Source of the DNA: Rhodophyticola sp. CCM32
GTDB lineage: Bacteria; Pseudomonadota; Alphaproteobacteria; Rhodobacterales; Rhodobacteraceae
Assembly: GCF_004751985.1 (NCBI RefSeq)
Contig: NZ_CP038492.1
Coordinates: forward strand, 2,356,001-2,420,000
Reading direction: 5' to 3'
Length of the DNA stretch: 64,000 bases
Below the pieces are notes generated by a model. It saw only the letters and a list, made by a program, of their open reading frames with translations. It ran no database searches and was not told the origin of the DNA. Positions 9,104-17,151 of this stretch are shown in pieces (within the stretch, counting starts at the first letter, position 1; each line of letters opens with the position of its first letter). A program made the position numbers and the translations under genes.

Positions 9104-10174
9104 ATGCCTGATATTCAACTTCAAGCTGTCTGCAAGAACTACGGTGGCTTGCAGGTGATCCACGAGGTCTCGATGGACGTGCATCAGGGCGAGATGCTGG
9201 TCTTCGTTGGTCCGTCCGGCTGCGGGAAATCAACGCTGTTGAGAATGGTCGCGGGGCTGGAGGAGATCAGCGGCGGAACGCTGCGGTTCGGCGACAAGGT
9301 GATGAACGATGTTCGGGGTTCCAAACGCGGTGTTGCGATGGTGTTCCAGTCCTATGCGCTTTATCCGCATATGAGCGTGGAGGACAACATGTCGTTCAAC
9401 CTGAAAGTGGCCGGGGTCGGGTGGGCAGAGCGCCACCGGCGGGTCAAGCTTGCCGCCGACATGCTGCAACTGACCCCGTATCTCGCCCGCCGCCCCCGAG
9501 AGCTGTCCGGTGGCCAACGGCAGCGTGTTGCCATCGGCCGCGCCATCGTGCGGGAAGCAGAGATTTTCCTGTTCGATGAGCCCTTGTCGAACCTTGACGC
9601 CGCGCTCAGAATCTCGACCCGTGCCGAGATTGCCAAGCTGAAAAAGTCACTGCCCGATACGACGATGATCTATGTCACGCATGATCAGGTCGAGGCGATG
9701 ACATTGGCTGATCGCATTGTCGTTCTGAACGCGGGTCAGGTGGAACAGATCGGGACACCCGAAGAGCTTTACCGCGCGCCGCGCAACCGTTTCGTGGCCG
9801 GCTTTATCGGGGCACCCTCGATGAACCTTCTGGAAGGCGACATCCTGCCGGATCCGGGGGGCGCGCGCATTCGGATATCGGATGGGCTCACGCTGCCATC
9901 CGACAGCCGGACCGACAAGGCCGAAAGGGGGGCGATCGGGCTGCGGCCCGAAATGCTGCGTCTGGCGGATCCGCAATCGGCGGAATTCGAGGGGCGCGTC
10001 GACCTGGTCGAATATCTCGGCGATGTCGCCATCCTGCATATCGTTCTGGATGGCGGCGCGCTTGTTCTGGCCAAAATGGCGGCCCCGCTCACGCTGGACG
10101 CGGGCCAGATGGTTCATTTGTCCTATGACCATGCGGCGGCGCATCTTTTCGGTGCGGATGGAAATCGTCTTTGA
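9104..10174 (+). CDS. Sugar ABC transporter ATPase (MalK/UgpC type)
   Basis: A 356-residue cytoplasmic ATPase that energises the two permeases upstream. Motifs in order are Walker A GPSGCGKST (about residues 37-45), Q-loop VFQSYALYPHM, signature LSGGQRQRVAIGRA, Walker B FLFDEPLSNLDA and switch His in YVTHDQVEAM. A C-terminal TOBE/regulatory domain follows from about residue 235 (FIGAPSMNLLEGDILP, GLRPEMLRL), which identifies the MalK/UgpC group rather than a LivF or Opp ATPase. It follows the sulfatase gene by ten bases and closes the intact part of the operon. Confidence 0.92.
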   Translation: MPDIQLQAVCKNYGGLQVIHEVSMDVHQGEMLVFVGPSGCGKSTLLRMVAGLEEISGGTLRFGDKVMNDVRGSKRGVAMVFQSYALYPHMSVEDNMSFNLKVAGVGWAERHRRVKLAADMLQLTPYLARRPRELSGGQRQRVAIGRAIVREAEIFLFDEPLSNLDAALRISTRAEIAKLKKSLPDTTMIYVTHDQVEAMTLADRIVVLNAGQVEQIGTPEELYRAPRNRFVAGFIGAPSMNLLEGDILPDPGGARIRISDGLTLPSDSRTDKAERGAIGLRPEMLRLADPQSAEFEGRVDLVEYLGDVAILHIVLDGGALVLAKMAAPLTLDAGQMVHLSYDHAAAHLFGADGNRL

Positions 10175-10299
10175 CCCGGGTCCGGTGAGACGAAATGCCG
10201 ACCGGGCCCCGGCACCGTCCAGCCCGCCCGGGTGAAAACTCAGCCTGCGCGTACCCGCATGACGATGTCCTGACCCATGGGGCTGCCGTCTGTGGTGTC

Positions 10300-10643
10300 T
10301 GAGCGTCGATTGCCCGGGCTATGATGTCGAGTTTGCCGACAACGTAAAATATCTTGATATTTCATCGGCCTATGACGAGGAAGAGGGTGTCATGACCTTC
10401 TTCATGGTCAACCGGCATCTGACCGAGACGCTTGAGACCAGCATCAATCTCGCGGGTTTCGGCAATGCAGGGCGGATCACCCTTCACGAGATGATCCGCC
10501 ATGACGATCTTGAGGCCGTCAATACGGCCACCGCCCCCGACACTGTCGCGCCCCGGCCTGCCACGGGCGCCGATCTTGATGGCAGCACCGTTAACATCGC
10601 CCTGCCGAGCCTGAGCTATCAGGTTCTACGCATCAAGATCTGA
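10300..10643 (+). pseudogene. C-terminal remnant of a GH51 alpha-L-arabinofuranosidase
   Basis: About 105-110 codons in one frame (upstream text GYDVEFADNVKYLDISSAYDE, then TFFMVNRHLTETLE, HDDLEAVNTATAPD and LPSLSYQVLRIKI) match the C-terminal beta-sandwich of GH51 arabinofuranosidases: the VNRHL strand, the DDLKAxNT loop and the final LPxLSxxVLR. The catalytic barrel is missing, and the frame upstream turns into unrelated Cys/Trp-rich sequence. The enzyme was therefore lost by deletion. It would have released arabinose from oligosaccharides, consistent with a sugar-import operon just upstream. Assignment is by memory of the family pattern. Confidence 0.6.
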
Positions 10644-10681
10644 CAGAGGAGGAGTTCATTGGCGGGGGCCCGTGCGAAACC

Positions 10682-10713
10682 GAGGGTGTTCTCGGCATGA
10701 AAACACCCTCTTT
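10682..10713 (+). terminator. Rho-independent terminator of the sugar operon
   Basis: A 9-bp perfect stem (GAGGGTGTT at 10682-10690, AACACCCTC at 10702-10710) is followed by TTT. It lies 40 bases after the GH51 remnant and before the riboswitch, as expected for the end of the upstream transcript. Confidence 0.7.
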
Positions 10714-10894
10714 CATCAGTGAAAAAGTGTCTATCAGCCCGCAAGCATCCAGGCGGCTTGTTTCAGACCTCGAATTGAGGGGTCGTGTTCAAATCTTCCT
10801 CAGTGTGCCGCTACAGCAGCCCGCCTTTGATCTGAGACATGACATATTGCCAATGTCCCGGGGTGTTGCTTTAGTCTTTCGAATATGAAACTTA

Positions 10895-11090
10895 GATCTT
10901 GATGGTTTCTGGCGTCCCAAGTGTCGTCTGGAATGAAAAGGGAACACGGTGAGTAATAGCCAACAGGCACCGAATCCGTGACTGCCCCCGCAACTGTGAG
11001 CGGTGAGCGAAGCCGAAATACCACTGGGACAATTCCCGGGAAGGTTGGCCTAGCCATGATCCGCGAGTCAGGAGACCTGCCATCTTATAG
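10895..11090 (+). promoter_or_regulatory. Cobalamin (B12) riboswitch
   Basis: The conserved elements of the adenosylcobalamin aptamer appear in order: AAAAGGGAA near 10936, GACTGCCCCCGCAACTGT near 10980 (with the preceding GAATCCGT), GCGAAGCC, CCACTGG and the B12 box AGTCAGGAGACCTGCC at 11066-11081. Spacing and strand fit a leader for the genes that begin at about 11130-11200. When B12 is plentiful this element normally shuts off expression, so the downstream genes should belong to cobalt or cobalamin supply. Confidence 0.93.
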
Positions 11091-11129
11091 AAACTCAACC
11101 CAGGCGGGGCGTCTGGCAGGAGGCTAGAG

Positions 11130-11249
11130 ATGGCAATACCAGCGCAAGCTGAACATAAATCTGGTTTTCCCACGCCCTCGCCGCTGTGCGGAGGGAGCGA
11201 TGGACCAGGTATCTTATACAATCAAAGATGTGCAATCCTGTCCGATTAG
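11130..11249 (+). CDS. Possible 39-residue leader peptide after the riboswitch
   Basis: An ATG stands six bases after a strong AGGAGG ribosome site (11118-11123), directly downstream of the B12 box. It opens a 39-codon frame (MAIPAQAEHKSGFPTPSPLC and onward) that ends inside the next gene. It overlaps the 112-residue cysteine-rich gene in another frame. It may be a true small protein, a leader peptide that couples translation, or chance. I recognise no family. Confidence 0.3.
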   Translation: MAIPAQAEHKSGFPTPSPLCGGSDGPGILYNQRCAILSD

Positions 11250-11538
11250 AGGACGAACTTGCGAGACCAGTTTCGATCTGACGACAAAGCTCTTAGCGGC
11301 GATGGCGGCTGCGGATGGCTGCATTGCCGAGGATTTTTCAATCAACGGCTGCGCGGCTGTAGACAGGTGCAGGCAACGGTGCCAAATCGGCTGTGTCGGA
11401 TCGTGCAGAGAATGTCAGGTATTTGGTGATTTAAACGCGGGCGAGGATGTCATTGCATTTGCAAAAGGAGAGCTTTCGGCAGCAGCCCTCAACCGCGCGC
11501 ATCCCATAGCAACGTGCACCGCACGGGGGCTGTCTTGA
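11200..11538 (+). CDS. Cysteine-rich small protein, first gene of the B12-controlled operon
   Basis: A 112-residue protein with ten cysteines, six of them packed between residues 51 and 72 (CAAVDRCRQRCQIGCVGSCR and following REC). There is no signal peptide and no membrane segment. The clustering suggests bound metal or an iron-sulfur centre, but the spacing matches no ferredoxin pattern I know. It has a GAGGGAG ribosome site and follows the cobalamin riboswitch, and its end overlaps the start of the CbiX-like gene by 25 bases. A role in cobalt handling is inferred from context only. I do not recognise the family. Confidence 0.6.
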   Translation: MDQVSYTIKDVQSCPIRGRTCETSFDLTTKLLAAMAAADGCIAEDFSINGCAAVDRCRQRCQIGCVGSCRECQVFGDLNAGEDVIAFAKGELSAAALNRAHPIATCTARGLS

Positions 11539-12542
11539 CCGATCAACATGCAGTGCTGTTTGTCATCTCGGCATATTCACTCAGCAACCGCGCTTTTGAC
11601 CGCCTGGAAGCGGCCTGCAAAGCAGGTGCAGATGGTCCTGTGCGTCTGATCCGGCTGGAAGGCACCGGGCCAAGCCTGACCGATATGCTCGTGTCCCTCC
11701 GCGCAGAGGGGTTTCGGACCATTCGCGTGCAGCCGCTGGGCGTACCCTTCCCCGAAGGCCTGATGAAGTGGTTGCCCGGTGTCATCGCAGACTGGAGGAC
11801 CCGCGGTCAAAATGCAGATACGACAGTTGAACTTGGTCCTGATCTGGCAACTGATGCGATTCAGCTGGCCCAGTTCGCAGCCGCAACACTTGCGCACCCA
11901 CAACCCGCAACATCCGTGGAGCAGGTACGTCCCAGCCTTGGGAAACCGGGCTGGAACACACCGCCGGACTATGATTTTCATCTGCTGGTCTGCACCGGTC
12001 CGCGCTGTGCGATCCATGGTGCGAGGCCTTTCGTTCAGATGCTCAAGGACGAGCTGAAACAGGCGGGTGTTTTTGATCGCTGTCTGACGACGCGCACCGG
12101 CTGCATTTTCCCCTGCAACAAAGGGCCCATACTGGTCCTGTATCCGCAGGGTCACTGGTTCCGGCTGCCGGATCGCACGGCCACCCGCCGGTTTGTCGAA
12201 GACGTGCTTGTCCAGGGTGGCAACGCTCCTGATCTTCGGTTTCACACTGCAAAAGCCGCAGTGGACCCTCACTTTATCAATCCCCCGAAAAGGAAACACT
12301 TTCATGAACTTGCGTTCAATCCTGGCTGGCACGGTGCTGGCTCTTGGTGCGGTTACCTCGGTGCCCGCTGTCGCCGAAGACACGATCATCAATATGGCCA
12401 CTGGCTTTCAGATCCGGTCCATGGACCCTGTCGATCAGGGGTTCTGGATGCAGGAATTTGGCCAGGGGGAGCTTTTGATGAAGTTCCAGCCCGATGGGTC
12501 CATTACGCCCTGGTTGGCCGAAAGCCTGACCCGTATCGATGA
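11514..12542 (+). CDS. CbiX-like domain fused to a thioredoxin-like [2Fe-2S] domain
   Basis: Residues about 10-125 (AVLFVISAYSLSNRAFDRLEA onward) resemble CbiX/sirohydrochlorin-chelatase-type proteins. Residues 155-235 form a thioredoxin-like [2Fe-2S] ferredoxin domain with cysteines at 160, 165, 197 and 201 (LLVCTGPRC and GCIFPCNKGP). Such proteins belong to cobalt chelation or cobalamin synthesis, matching the riboswitch upstream. The start is GTG 11514, or TTG 11535. The last 80 codons overlap the next gene by 239 bases in another frame and are not family-like. A one-base loss near 12250-12300 would instead end the gene at a TGA overlapping the next ATG, so the true C-terminus is doubtful. 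Confidence 0.7.
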   Translation: MHRTGAVLTDQHAVLFVISAYSLSNRAFDRLEAACKAGADGPVRLIRLEGTGPSLTDMLVSLRAEGFRTIRVQPLGVPFPEGLMKWLPGVIADWRTRGQNADTTVELGPDLATDAIQLAQFAAATLAHPQPATSVEQVRPSLGKPGWNTPPDYDFHLLVCTGPRCAIHGARPFVQMLKDELKQAGVFDRCLTTRTGCIFPCNKGPILVLYPQGHWFRLPDRTATRRFVEDVLVQGGNAPDLRFHTAKAAVDPHFINPPKRKHFHELAFNPGWHGAGSWCGYLGARCRRRHDHQYGHWLSDPVHGPCRSGVLDAGIWPGGAFDEVPARWVHYALVGRKPDPYR

Positions 12543-13836
12543 TACGACCTGGGTCATCACGATCCACGATGGGGTGACATTCCAAAACGGGCGCGCGATG
12601 GACGTGCCTGCCGTTCTGGCCTCAATCGCGTATTTCCGTGAGCGCAGCAGCGGCACACAGGCCGTTCTCCCCGCTGTGGTGACCTTCACCCAGACCGGCC
12701 CGTTGGAGATTACGGTGCAAACCGGTGTTCCCGTGCCCGAATTGCCCAATATCCTTGCCCATGAAAGCCGCCTGATGATGATCGACGTCGAAACCGTTCT
12801 GGCGGTTGGCGAAGACTACGATCACCTGATCGGCGCCGGGATCCATACCGGCCCCTACCGTCTTGTCGCATTGGATGACCAACGCATGATCGCCGAGCGG
12901 TATGACGCCTACTGGCAAGGTCTACCTGCGATGGAGGGTGTCGAGTTGCGCTTCGTGTCGGACGTGAACGCGCGTATTCTTGCCGTGCAAAACGGCGAGG
13001 TCGATATCGCACTTTATCCGCCTATTTCCGCGGCACCCGTCTTTGCCGCAACCCCTAATCTCAACCTTGCTCTCGGAGCGCCCTCGACCGGGGGCTTCAT
13101 GGGGGTGATGAACGTCACGGACGGGCCGTTCGAGGATATTGCGGTGCGCATGGCCGTGATGGAGGCGATCAATTATTCCGAGATCGCAGACGCTGTTTTC
13201 CACGGCGCAAAGATACCTGCGACGGGGCTATACAATCCGCGATTTCCCTGGGCTGTCGAAAACTATAGCTTTGACATGGGCGCGGCCAATGCGCGGCTTG
13301 ATGCGGCGGGATGGGTCCGTGAAGGTGACACCCGCACCCGCGATGGCGAGACCCTTGAACTGATCTTGATGATCTATCCCCAGCAACCTGATCTGGTGCC
13401 GCTGAGCAATGCGGTGCAAGCCTATCTTGCGGAAATAGGCATCGCGTCCAGTATCATATCGGTCGACAGTATCCGCGAAGCCGCGCTGAATGATCTGGTC
13501 GAATGGGATCTTGCGATGGTCGCGACAGGAACCGCGACCGTTGGGGCCGTGAGCGGGTTCTTGAACCGTTATGTCGCATGCGAGGGGGATCGAAACTATG
13601 GCGGCTATTGCAACGTGCAAATGAACAGTCTGATCGACCGGTTGGATGAAACCGTGGACCCGGACGAGCGGGCGGTCATTCTGGCGGATATCCAGCACAT
13701 TCTGGTCGAAGAGGATCCGTATGCATTCGCCCTGACAATTCTTGTGGAACGCGCTTTGGTCAGTGATGCCTGGTCTGATTACGTGCCGGGCGTCGCCTGG
13801 CATCACATCAGCTGGCAAACTGCGCCCAACACGTGA
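12304..13836 (+). CDS. Opp/Nik-type (family 5) periplasmic binding protein
   Basis: A 510-residue solute-binding protein of the peptide/nickel family. The signal peptide MNLRSILAGTVLALGAVTSV ends near AVAED. Family text includes MDPVDQGFWMQEFGQGELLM, PWLAESLTRIDDTTWVITIHDGVTFQNG and the domain hinge around AVMEAINYSEIADAVFHG. The ATG has a good AAAAGGAA ribosome site. NikA and related proteins of this family bind Ni or Co complexes rather than peptides. Because the operon is led by a cobalamin riboswitch, a chelated cobalt (or nickel) cargo is the best inference, though an oligopeptide cannot be excluded. Confidence 0.85.
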   Translation: MNLRSILAGTVLALGAVTSVPAVAEDTIINMATGFQIRSMDPVDQGFWMQEFGQGELLMKFQPDGSITPWLAESLTRIDDTTWVITIHDGVTFQNGRAMDVPAVLASIAYFRERSSGTQAVLPAVVTFTQTGPLEITVQTGVPVPELPNILAHESRLMMIDVETVLAVGEDYDHLIGAGIHTGPYRLVALDDQRMIAERYDAYWQGLPAMEGVELRFVSDVNARILAVQNGEVDIALYPPISAAPVFAATPNLNLALGAPSTGGFMGVMNVTDGPFEDIAVRMAVMEAINYSEIADAVFHGAKIPATGLYNPRFPWAVENYSFDMGAANARLDAAGWVREGDTRTRDGETLELILMIYPQQPDLVPLSNAVQAYLAEIGIASSIISVDSIREAALNDLVEWDLAMVATGTATVGAVSGFLNRYVACEGDRNYGGYCNVQMNSLIDRLDETVDPDERAVILADIQHILVEEDPYAFALTILVERALVSDAWSDYVPGVAWHHISWQTAPNT

Positions 13837-13867
13837 TCGAAAGCCACCTGCACAAAGGCGCCCCAGC

Positions 13868-14806
13868 GTGATCACCGCAACGGTTTGGCGGATCGTCCAG
13901 GCGATTGCGACGGCATTTGCCGCCAGTATTGTCGTCTGGGCGATCCTGCCCTTGGCACCGGGCGATCCCGCGACACGCGTATTGCTGGCGCGCGGTGTGC
14001 AAGACCCGACCGCCGCCGAGATCGAGGTGGCGCGTGAAGTTCTGGGCCTTAACAAACCGCTGCTCGTGCAGTTCTGGGATTGGTTGGGGCGGGTGCTTCA
14101 GGGCGATCTGGGGCAGTCCTTTACCAGTCGTGGCTCGGTCACCGGTGAAATTCTTGATCGCTTGCCCGCGACATTGATCCTGCTGGGAACTGCGCTGGTT
14201 GTCTCGATTGTACTGTCGATGCTCCTTGCGCTTGTTGCCGCCTACTATCGTGACCGCTGGCCAGATCGTCTGATCCGGTTTTATACGCAGATCGGCGCCT
14301 CGCTGCCGACTTTCATATTCGGGTTGCTGGCGCTGCAATTCATTATCGTCGGCTTCAATATAGGCCGGGTGCTGTCGGACGGGATTTGGACAGCGGCCCT
14401 GATCCCGGCGTTCATCATCGGGATCGACCGTGCGGCAGGCTGGACCCAGCTTTTGCGCGCCGGCCTTCTGGAACAGATGGCCAGCGGCTACGCCGATGTG
14501 GCCCGCACCCGTGGTGCAACGGAACGGCGTATCCTGTTGCGCCATGCCCTGCCAAACGCGGTTTTGCCATTTCTGACAGCCATCGGTGTCAGTATCGGCG
14601 CCCTGATCGGCGGCGCGCCCCTGATCGAGGTTATTTTCACCTGGCCCGGCCTTGGGGCCTATCTGCTGGAGGCGCTGACCGCTCGCAACTATCCGGTTAT
14701 CCAGGCCTATGTTCTGATCGCTGCAGTGTCGTATGTGACCGCTGCCTTGCTGATTGACCTGCTTGCGCTGGCGATGGACCCCCGCTTGCGCGAGGGCCGA
14801 AGATGA
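13868..14806 (+). CDS. Opp/Nik-type ABC permease 1 (NikB/DppB-like)
   Basis: Inner-membrane permease of about 312 residues, starting at GTG 13868 (VITATVWRIVQAIATAFAAS) with an AAGGCG site upstream. Typical DppB/NikB features are the early PGDPATRVLLARG loop, LNKPLLVQFWDWLGRVLQGDLGQSF, and the cytoplasmic loop DVARTRGATERRILLRHALPNAVLPFLT that contacts the ATPase. A longer frame extends back into the binding-protein gene, but the family N-terminus begins at the GTG. It pairs with the next permease through an ATGA overlap. Confidence 0.87.
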   Translation: MITATVWRIVQAIATAFAASIVVWAILPLAPGDPATRVLLARGVQDPTAAEIEVAREVLGLNKPLLVQFWDWLGRVLQGDLGQSFTSRGSVTGEILDRLPATLILLGTALVVSIVLSMLLALVAAYYRDRWPDRLIRFYTQIGASLPTFIFGLLALQFIIVGFNIGRVLSDGIWTAALIPAFIIGIDRAAGWTQLLRAGLLEQMASGYADVARTRGATERRILLRHALPNAVLPFLTAIGVSIGALIGGAPLIEVIFTWPGLGAYLLEALTARNYPVIQAYVLIAAVSYVTAALLIDLLALAMDPRLREGRR

Positions 14807-15678
14807 GCTTGCTGGACCTCACGCGCCCCAAAGTTGCGCCCTTCGTCGGTGACCGGCGCATCGTCTTGCGCCTGTGGCGGCATAGGGCCGGTCGGCTAGG
14901 CATTCTGCTTGCCATGGCCGTGCTTGGTTTTGCCATCATCGGCATGTTCTGGGCGCCACACGCGCCGGACGTGCCCAACTACATCAACGCCATGAAAGGC
15001 CCCAGCCTGTCGCATCCCTTCGGTACCGACGCCACGGGCCGGGATATCTTCAGCCGGGCGATGGATGGCGCGCACCGCTCTATCGGTGCGGCGATGTTCG
15101 TTTTGGGGGCCGTCTTTGCAATTGGATTGGTCCTGGGCACATTTGCGGGCCTTGCGGGTGGGATCATAGACACGCTTATCATGCGGATGGTCGATATCGC
15201 ACTAACGCTTCCGGGACTTGTGTTGGCCTTCGCGGTGCTCGGAATTCTGGGGCCGGGCTTTCTCAACCTGTTGATTGCGCTGATCGTGGCGGATTGGGCG
15301 TGGTATGCACGGCTGGCGCGGTCCATGGCACTGAATGCACGCCACAAGCCCCACGTCATCGCGGCGCAGATGGCGGGTATTCCACACTGGCGCATTATTC
15401 TGGGTCATATCCTGCCCGGCGTCGCTTTGCAGCTCGGGATTATCGCGACCCTCGCGCTTGGCGGCATGATCGGTGCGATCTCGGGGTTTTCGTTTCTGGG
15501 CCTCGGCGTGCAGCCGCCCCATGCCGAATGGGGGGCCATGTTATCGGAATCGCGGCTGTTCTTTTCCGTAGCGCCCTGGCTTCTTGTCGCCCCGGCGGCG
15601 CTTATTTTCCTTTCAGTTCTGGCGGCGAATTTACTGGGCAATGCGCTGCGTGACGTGGCCAGCCCAAAGGAACACTAG
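14803..15678 (+). CDS. Opp/Nik-type ABC permease 2 (NikC/DppC-like)
   Basis: A 291-residue permease of the DppC/NikC group. It has an N-terminal cytoplasmic segment, a first helix LGILLAMAVLGFAIIGMFWAP, the HPFGTDATGRDIFSRAMDGA motif near residues 66-87 that marks this group, and the ATPase-contact loop ending in LGHILPGVALQLGIIATLALGG. It overlaps the preceding permease by four bases and abuts the ATPase gene directly (stop at 15678, start at 15679). Confidence 0.9.
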   Translation: MSLLDLTRPKVAPFVGDRRIVLRLWRHRAGRLGILLAMAVLGFAIIGMFWAPHAPDVPNYINAMKGPSLSHPFGTDATGRDIFSRAMDGAHRSIGAAMFVLGAVFAIGLVLGTFAGLAGGIIDTLIMRMVDIALTLPGLVLAFAVLGILGPGFLNLLIALIVADWAWYARLARSMALNARHKPHVIAAQMAGIPHWRIILGHILPGVALQLGIIATLALGGMIGAISGFSFLGLGVQPPHAEWGAMLSESRLFFSVAPWLLVAPAALIFLSVLAANLLGNALRDVASPKEH

Positions 15679-17151
15679 ATGGCGCCTGTTCTAGACTGCG
15701 ATGGCCTGACCATCACCTATCCTTCGGGTGAAACGCCTGTGCGCGATGTCTCGTTTCAGGTGCATCCAGGAGAGTGTTTCGCTTTGGTGGGCGGGTCGGG
15801 CGCAGGGAAATCGACGATCGCCAAGGCGTTGATCGGCTTGCATCGCAAGGGTACGCGCGTGACCGGAGCACTGCGTCTGAATGGGCATGACATGACCACC
15901 GCTGACAGGCCGACATGGCAAGCGGCACGTGGCCGGCAAGTCGGGTTCATTGCACAAAACCCATGGGCGGCCTGTGATCCGCTACGCACTGTGCGTGATC
16001 ATGTGGCAGAGGCTTGGCGCAGCCACGGCCTTGCGCCGGACTGGCACGACATTGCGCGACGTCTGGAGGGCCTGGGTGTGGATCAGGCGTCTGGGCGTAT
16101 GGGGCAGCATCCGCATACTTGGAGCGGTGGTATGCTGCAACGCGCGTCAATCACGGCAGCAGCGGCGCTGGACTGCCCGCTGATCATCGCGGACGAGCCG
16201 ACCAGCGCCCTTGACGCGGACCGCGCGCAGGCGGTGATGGATGCCTTGCGTGCGCTGGGGCGCGCTGTTGTATTGATCAGCCATGACGTTGAACTGGTCT
16301 TGCGCAACGCCGACCGGATCAGTGTTCTGCACGATGGACGCTTGGTGGAAACCGGCACATCCGAAACCTTGCGACGCGCGCCGGTGCATGCCGAAACCCG
16401 TCGCCTGTTAAGCGTGCTCGCGCCGTTTCCAGCCCGCCCCGCAATCCCTTGCCCTGCTTCGATACTGCGTCTGTCGAATGTCGCTGTCCGGTATACTCAA
16501 GGGCGCATCAATGCCCTGAGCGGCGTATCACTGGAGATCGCAGCGGGTGAAATCGTCGGGCTGCAAGGGCCGTCGGGCTGCGGGAAATCCACGCTCTTGC
16601 GGTTGGTCATGGGATTGGAAAAGCCAACGTCCGGCGAGATATTCCGGAGACCCGAGCTTTCGAATCCCGCGGCTGTTCTGCCTATCTTTCAGGACCCGGT
16701 TGCCAGTCTGGTGCCACACTGGCCGATCTGGCGCTCGGTTGCCGAGCCATTGACCGCACCCCACAGGCCCCGCATTGCGCGTGCCGTTGCCCGGGACCAA
16801 GCCCAGGCGGCCCTCGCTTCCGTCGGTCTGGAGAGGATCGACCCCGAAGCCCGCCCCGCCGAACTTTCCATTGGCCAGTGCCAGCGGGCCGCGATTGCGC
16901 GCGCGATGATCGCACGGCCCGCATTGATCACCGCCGATGAGCCGACAAGCGCCCTTGACGGTCCATCGACCCACAAAATCGGCCTGTTGCTGCGCGAAGC
17001 CGCAAAGGCAGGCACGGCGGTGTTGATGGTAAGCCACGATCATGGCCTGCTCAGCCGGTTGGCGGACCGTATTGTCGCAATGACACAAGGGCGTACACCC
17101 CCCGCCCCGATTAACGATGCGCGGGCCAGCTTGGGTGCAGATCGTCAATGA
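15679..17151 (+). CDS. Fused double ATPase of the Opp/Nik-type ABC transporter (NikDE/DppDF fusion)
   Basis: One 490-residue chain holds two ABC ATPase domains that are usually separate NikD/NikE or DppD/DppF proteins. Domain 1 has Walker A GGSGAGKST (38-46), signature WSGGMLQRASI and Walker B IIADEPTSALD (about 169-179). Domain 2 has Walker A GPSGCGKST (297-305), signature LSIGQCQRAAIARAM (from 396) and Walker B ITADEPTSALD. The second signature departs from LSGGQ (SIGQC), so the two sites may not be equivalent. The gene end overlaps the convergent MFS gene by 41 bases. Confidence 0.9.
   Translation: MAPVLDCDGLTITYPSGETPVRDVSFQVHPGECFALVGGSGAGKSTIAKALIGLHRKGTRVTGALRLNGHDMTTADRPTWQAARGRQVGFIAQNPWAACDPLRTVRDHVAEAWRSHGLAPDWHDIARRLEGLGVDQASGRMGQHPHTWSGGMLQRASITAAAALDCPLIIADEPTSALDADRAQAVMDALRALGRAVVLISHDVELVLRNADRISVLHDGRLVETGTSETLRRAPVHAETRRLLSVLAPFPARPAIPCPASILRLSNVAVRYTQGRINALSGVSLEIAAGEIVGLQGPSGCGKSTLLRLVMGLEKPTSGEIFRRPELSNPAAVLPIFQDPVASLVPHWPIWRSVAEPLTAPHRPRIARAVARDQAQAALASVGLERIDPEARPAELSIGQCQRAAIARAMIARPALITADEPTSALDGPSTHKIGLLLREAAKAGTAVLMVSHDHGLLSRLADRIVAMTQGRTPPAPINDARASLGADRQ

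Noticed and set aside
10714..10894. Short basic reading frames before the riboswitch considered as a mobile-element remnant
   Set aside because: Translations on both strands show no family pattern and contain stops.
12193..12303. Upstream extension of the Opp/Nik binding-protein gene by 37 codons
   Set aside because: It precedes a perfectly placed signal peptide and ribosome site, and overlaps the preceding gene.
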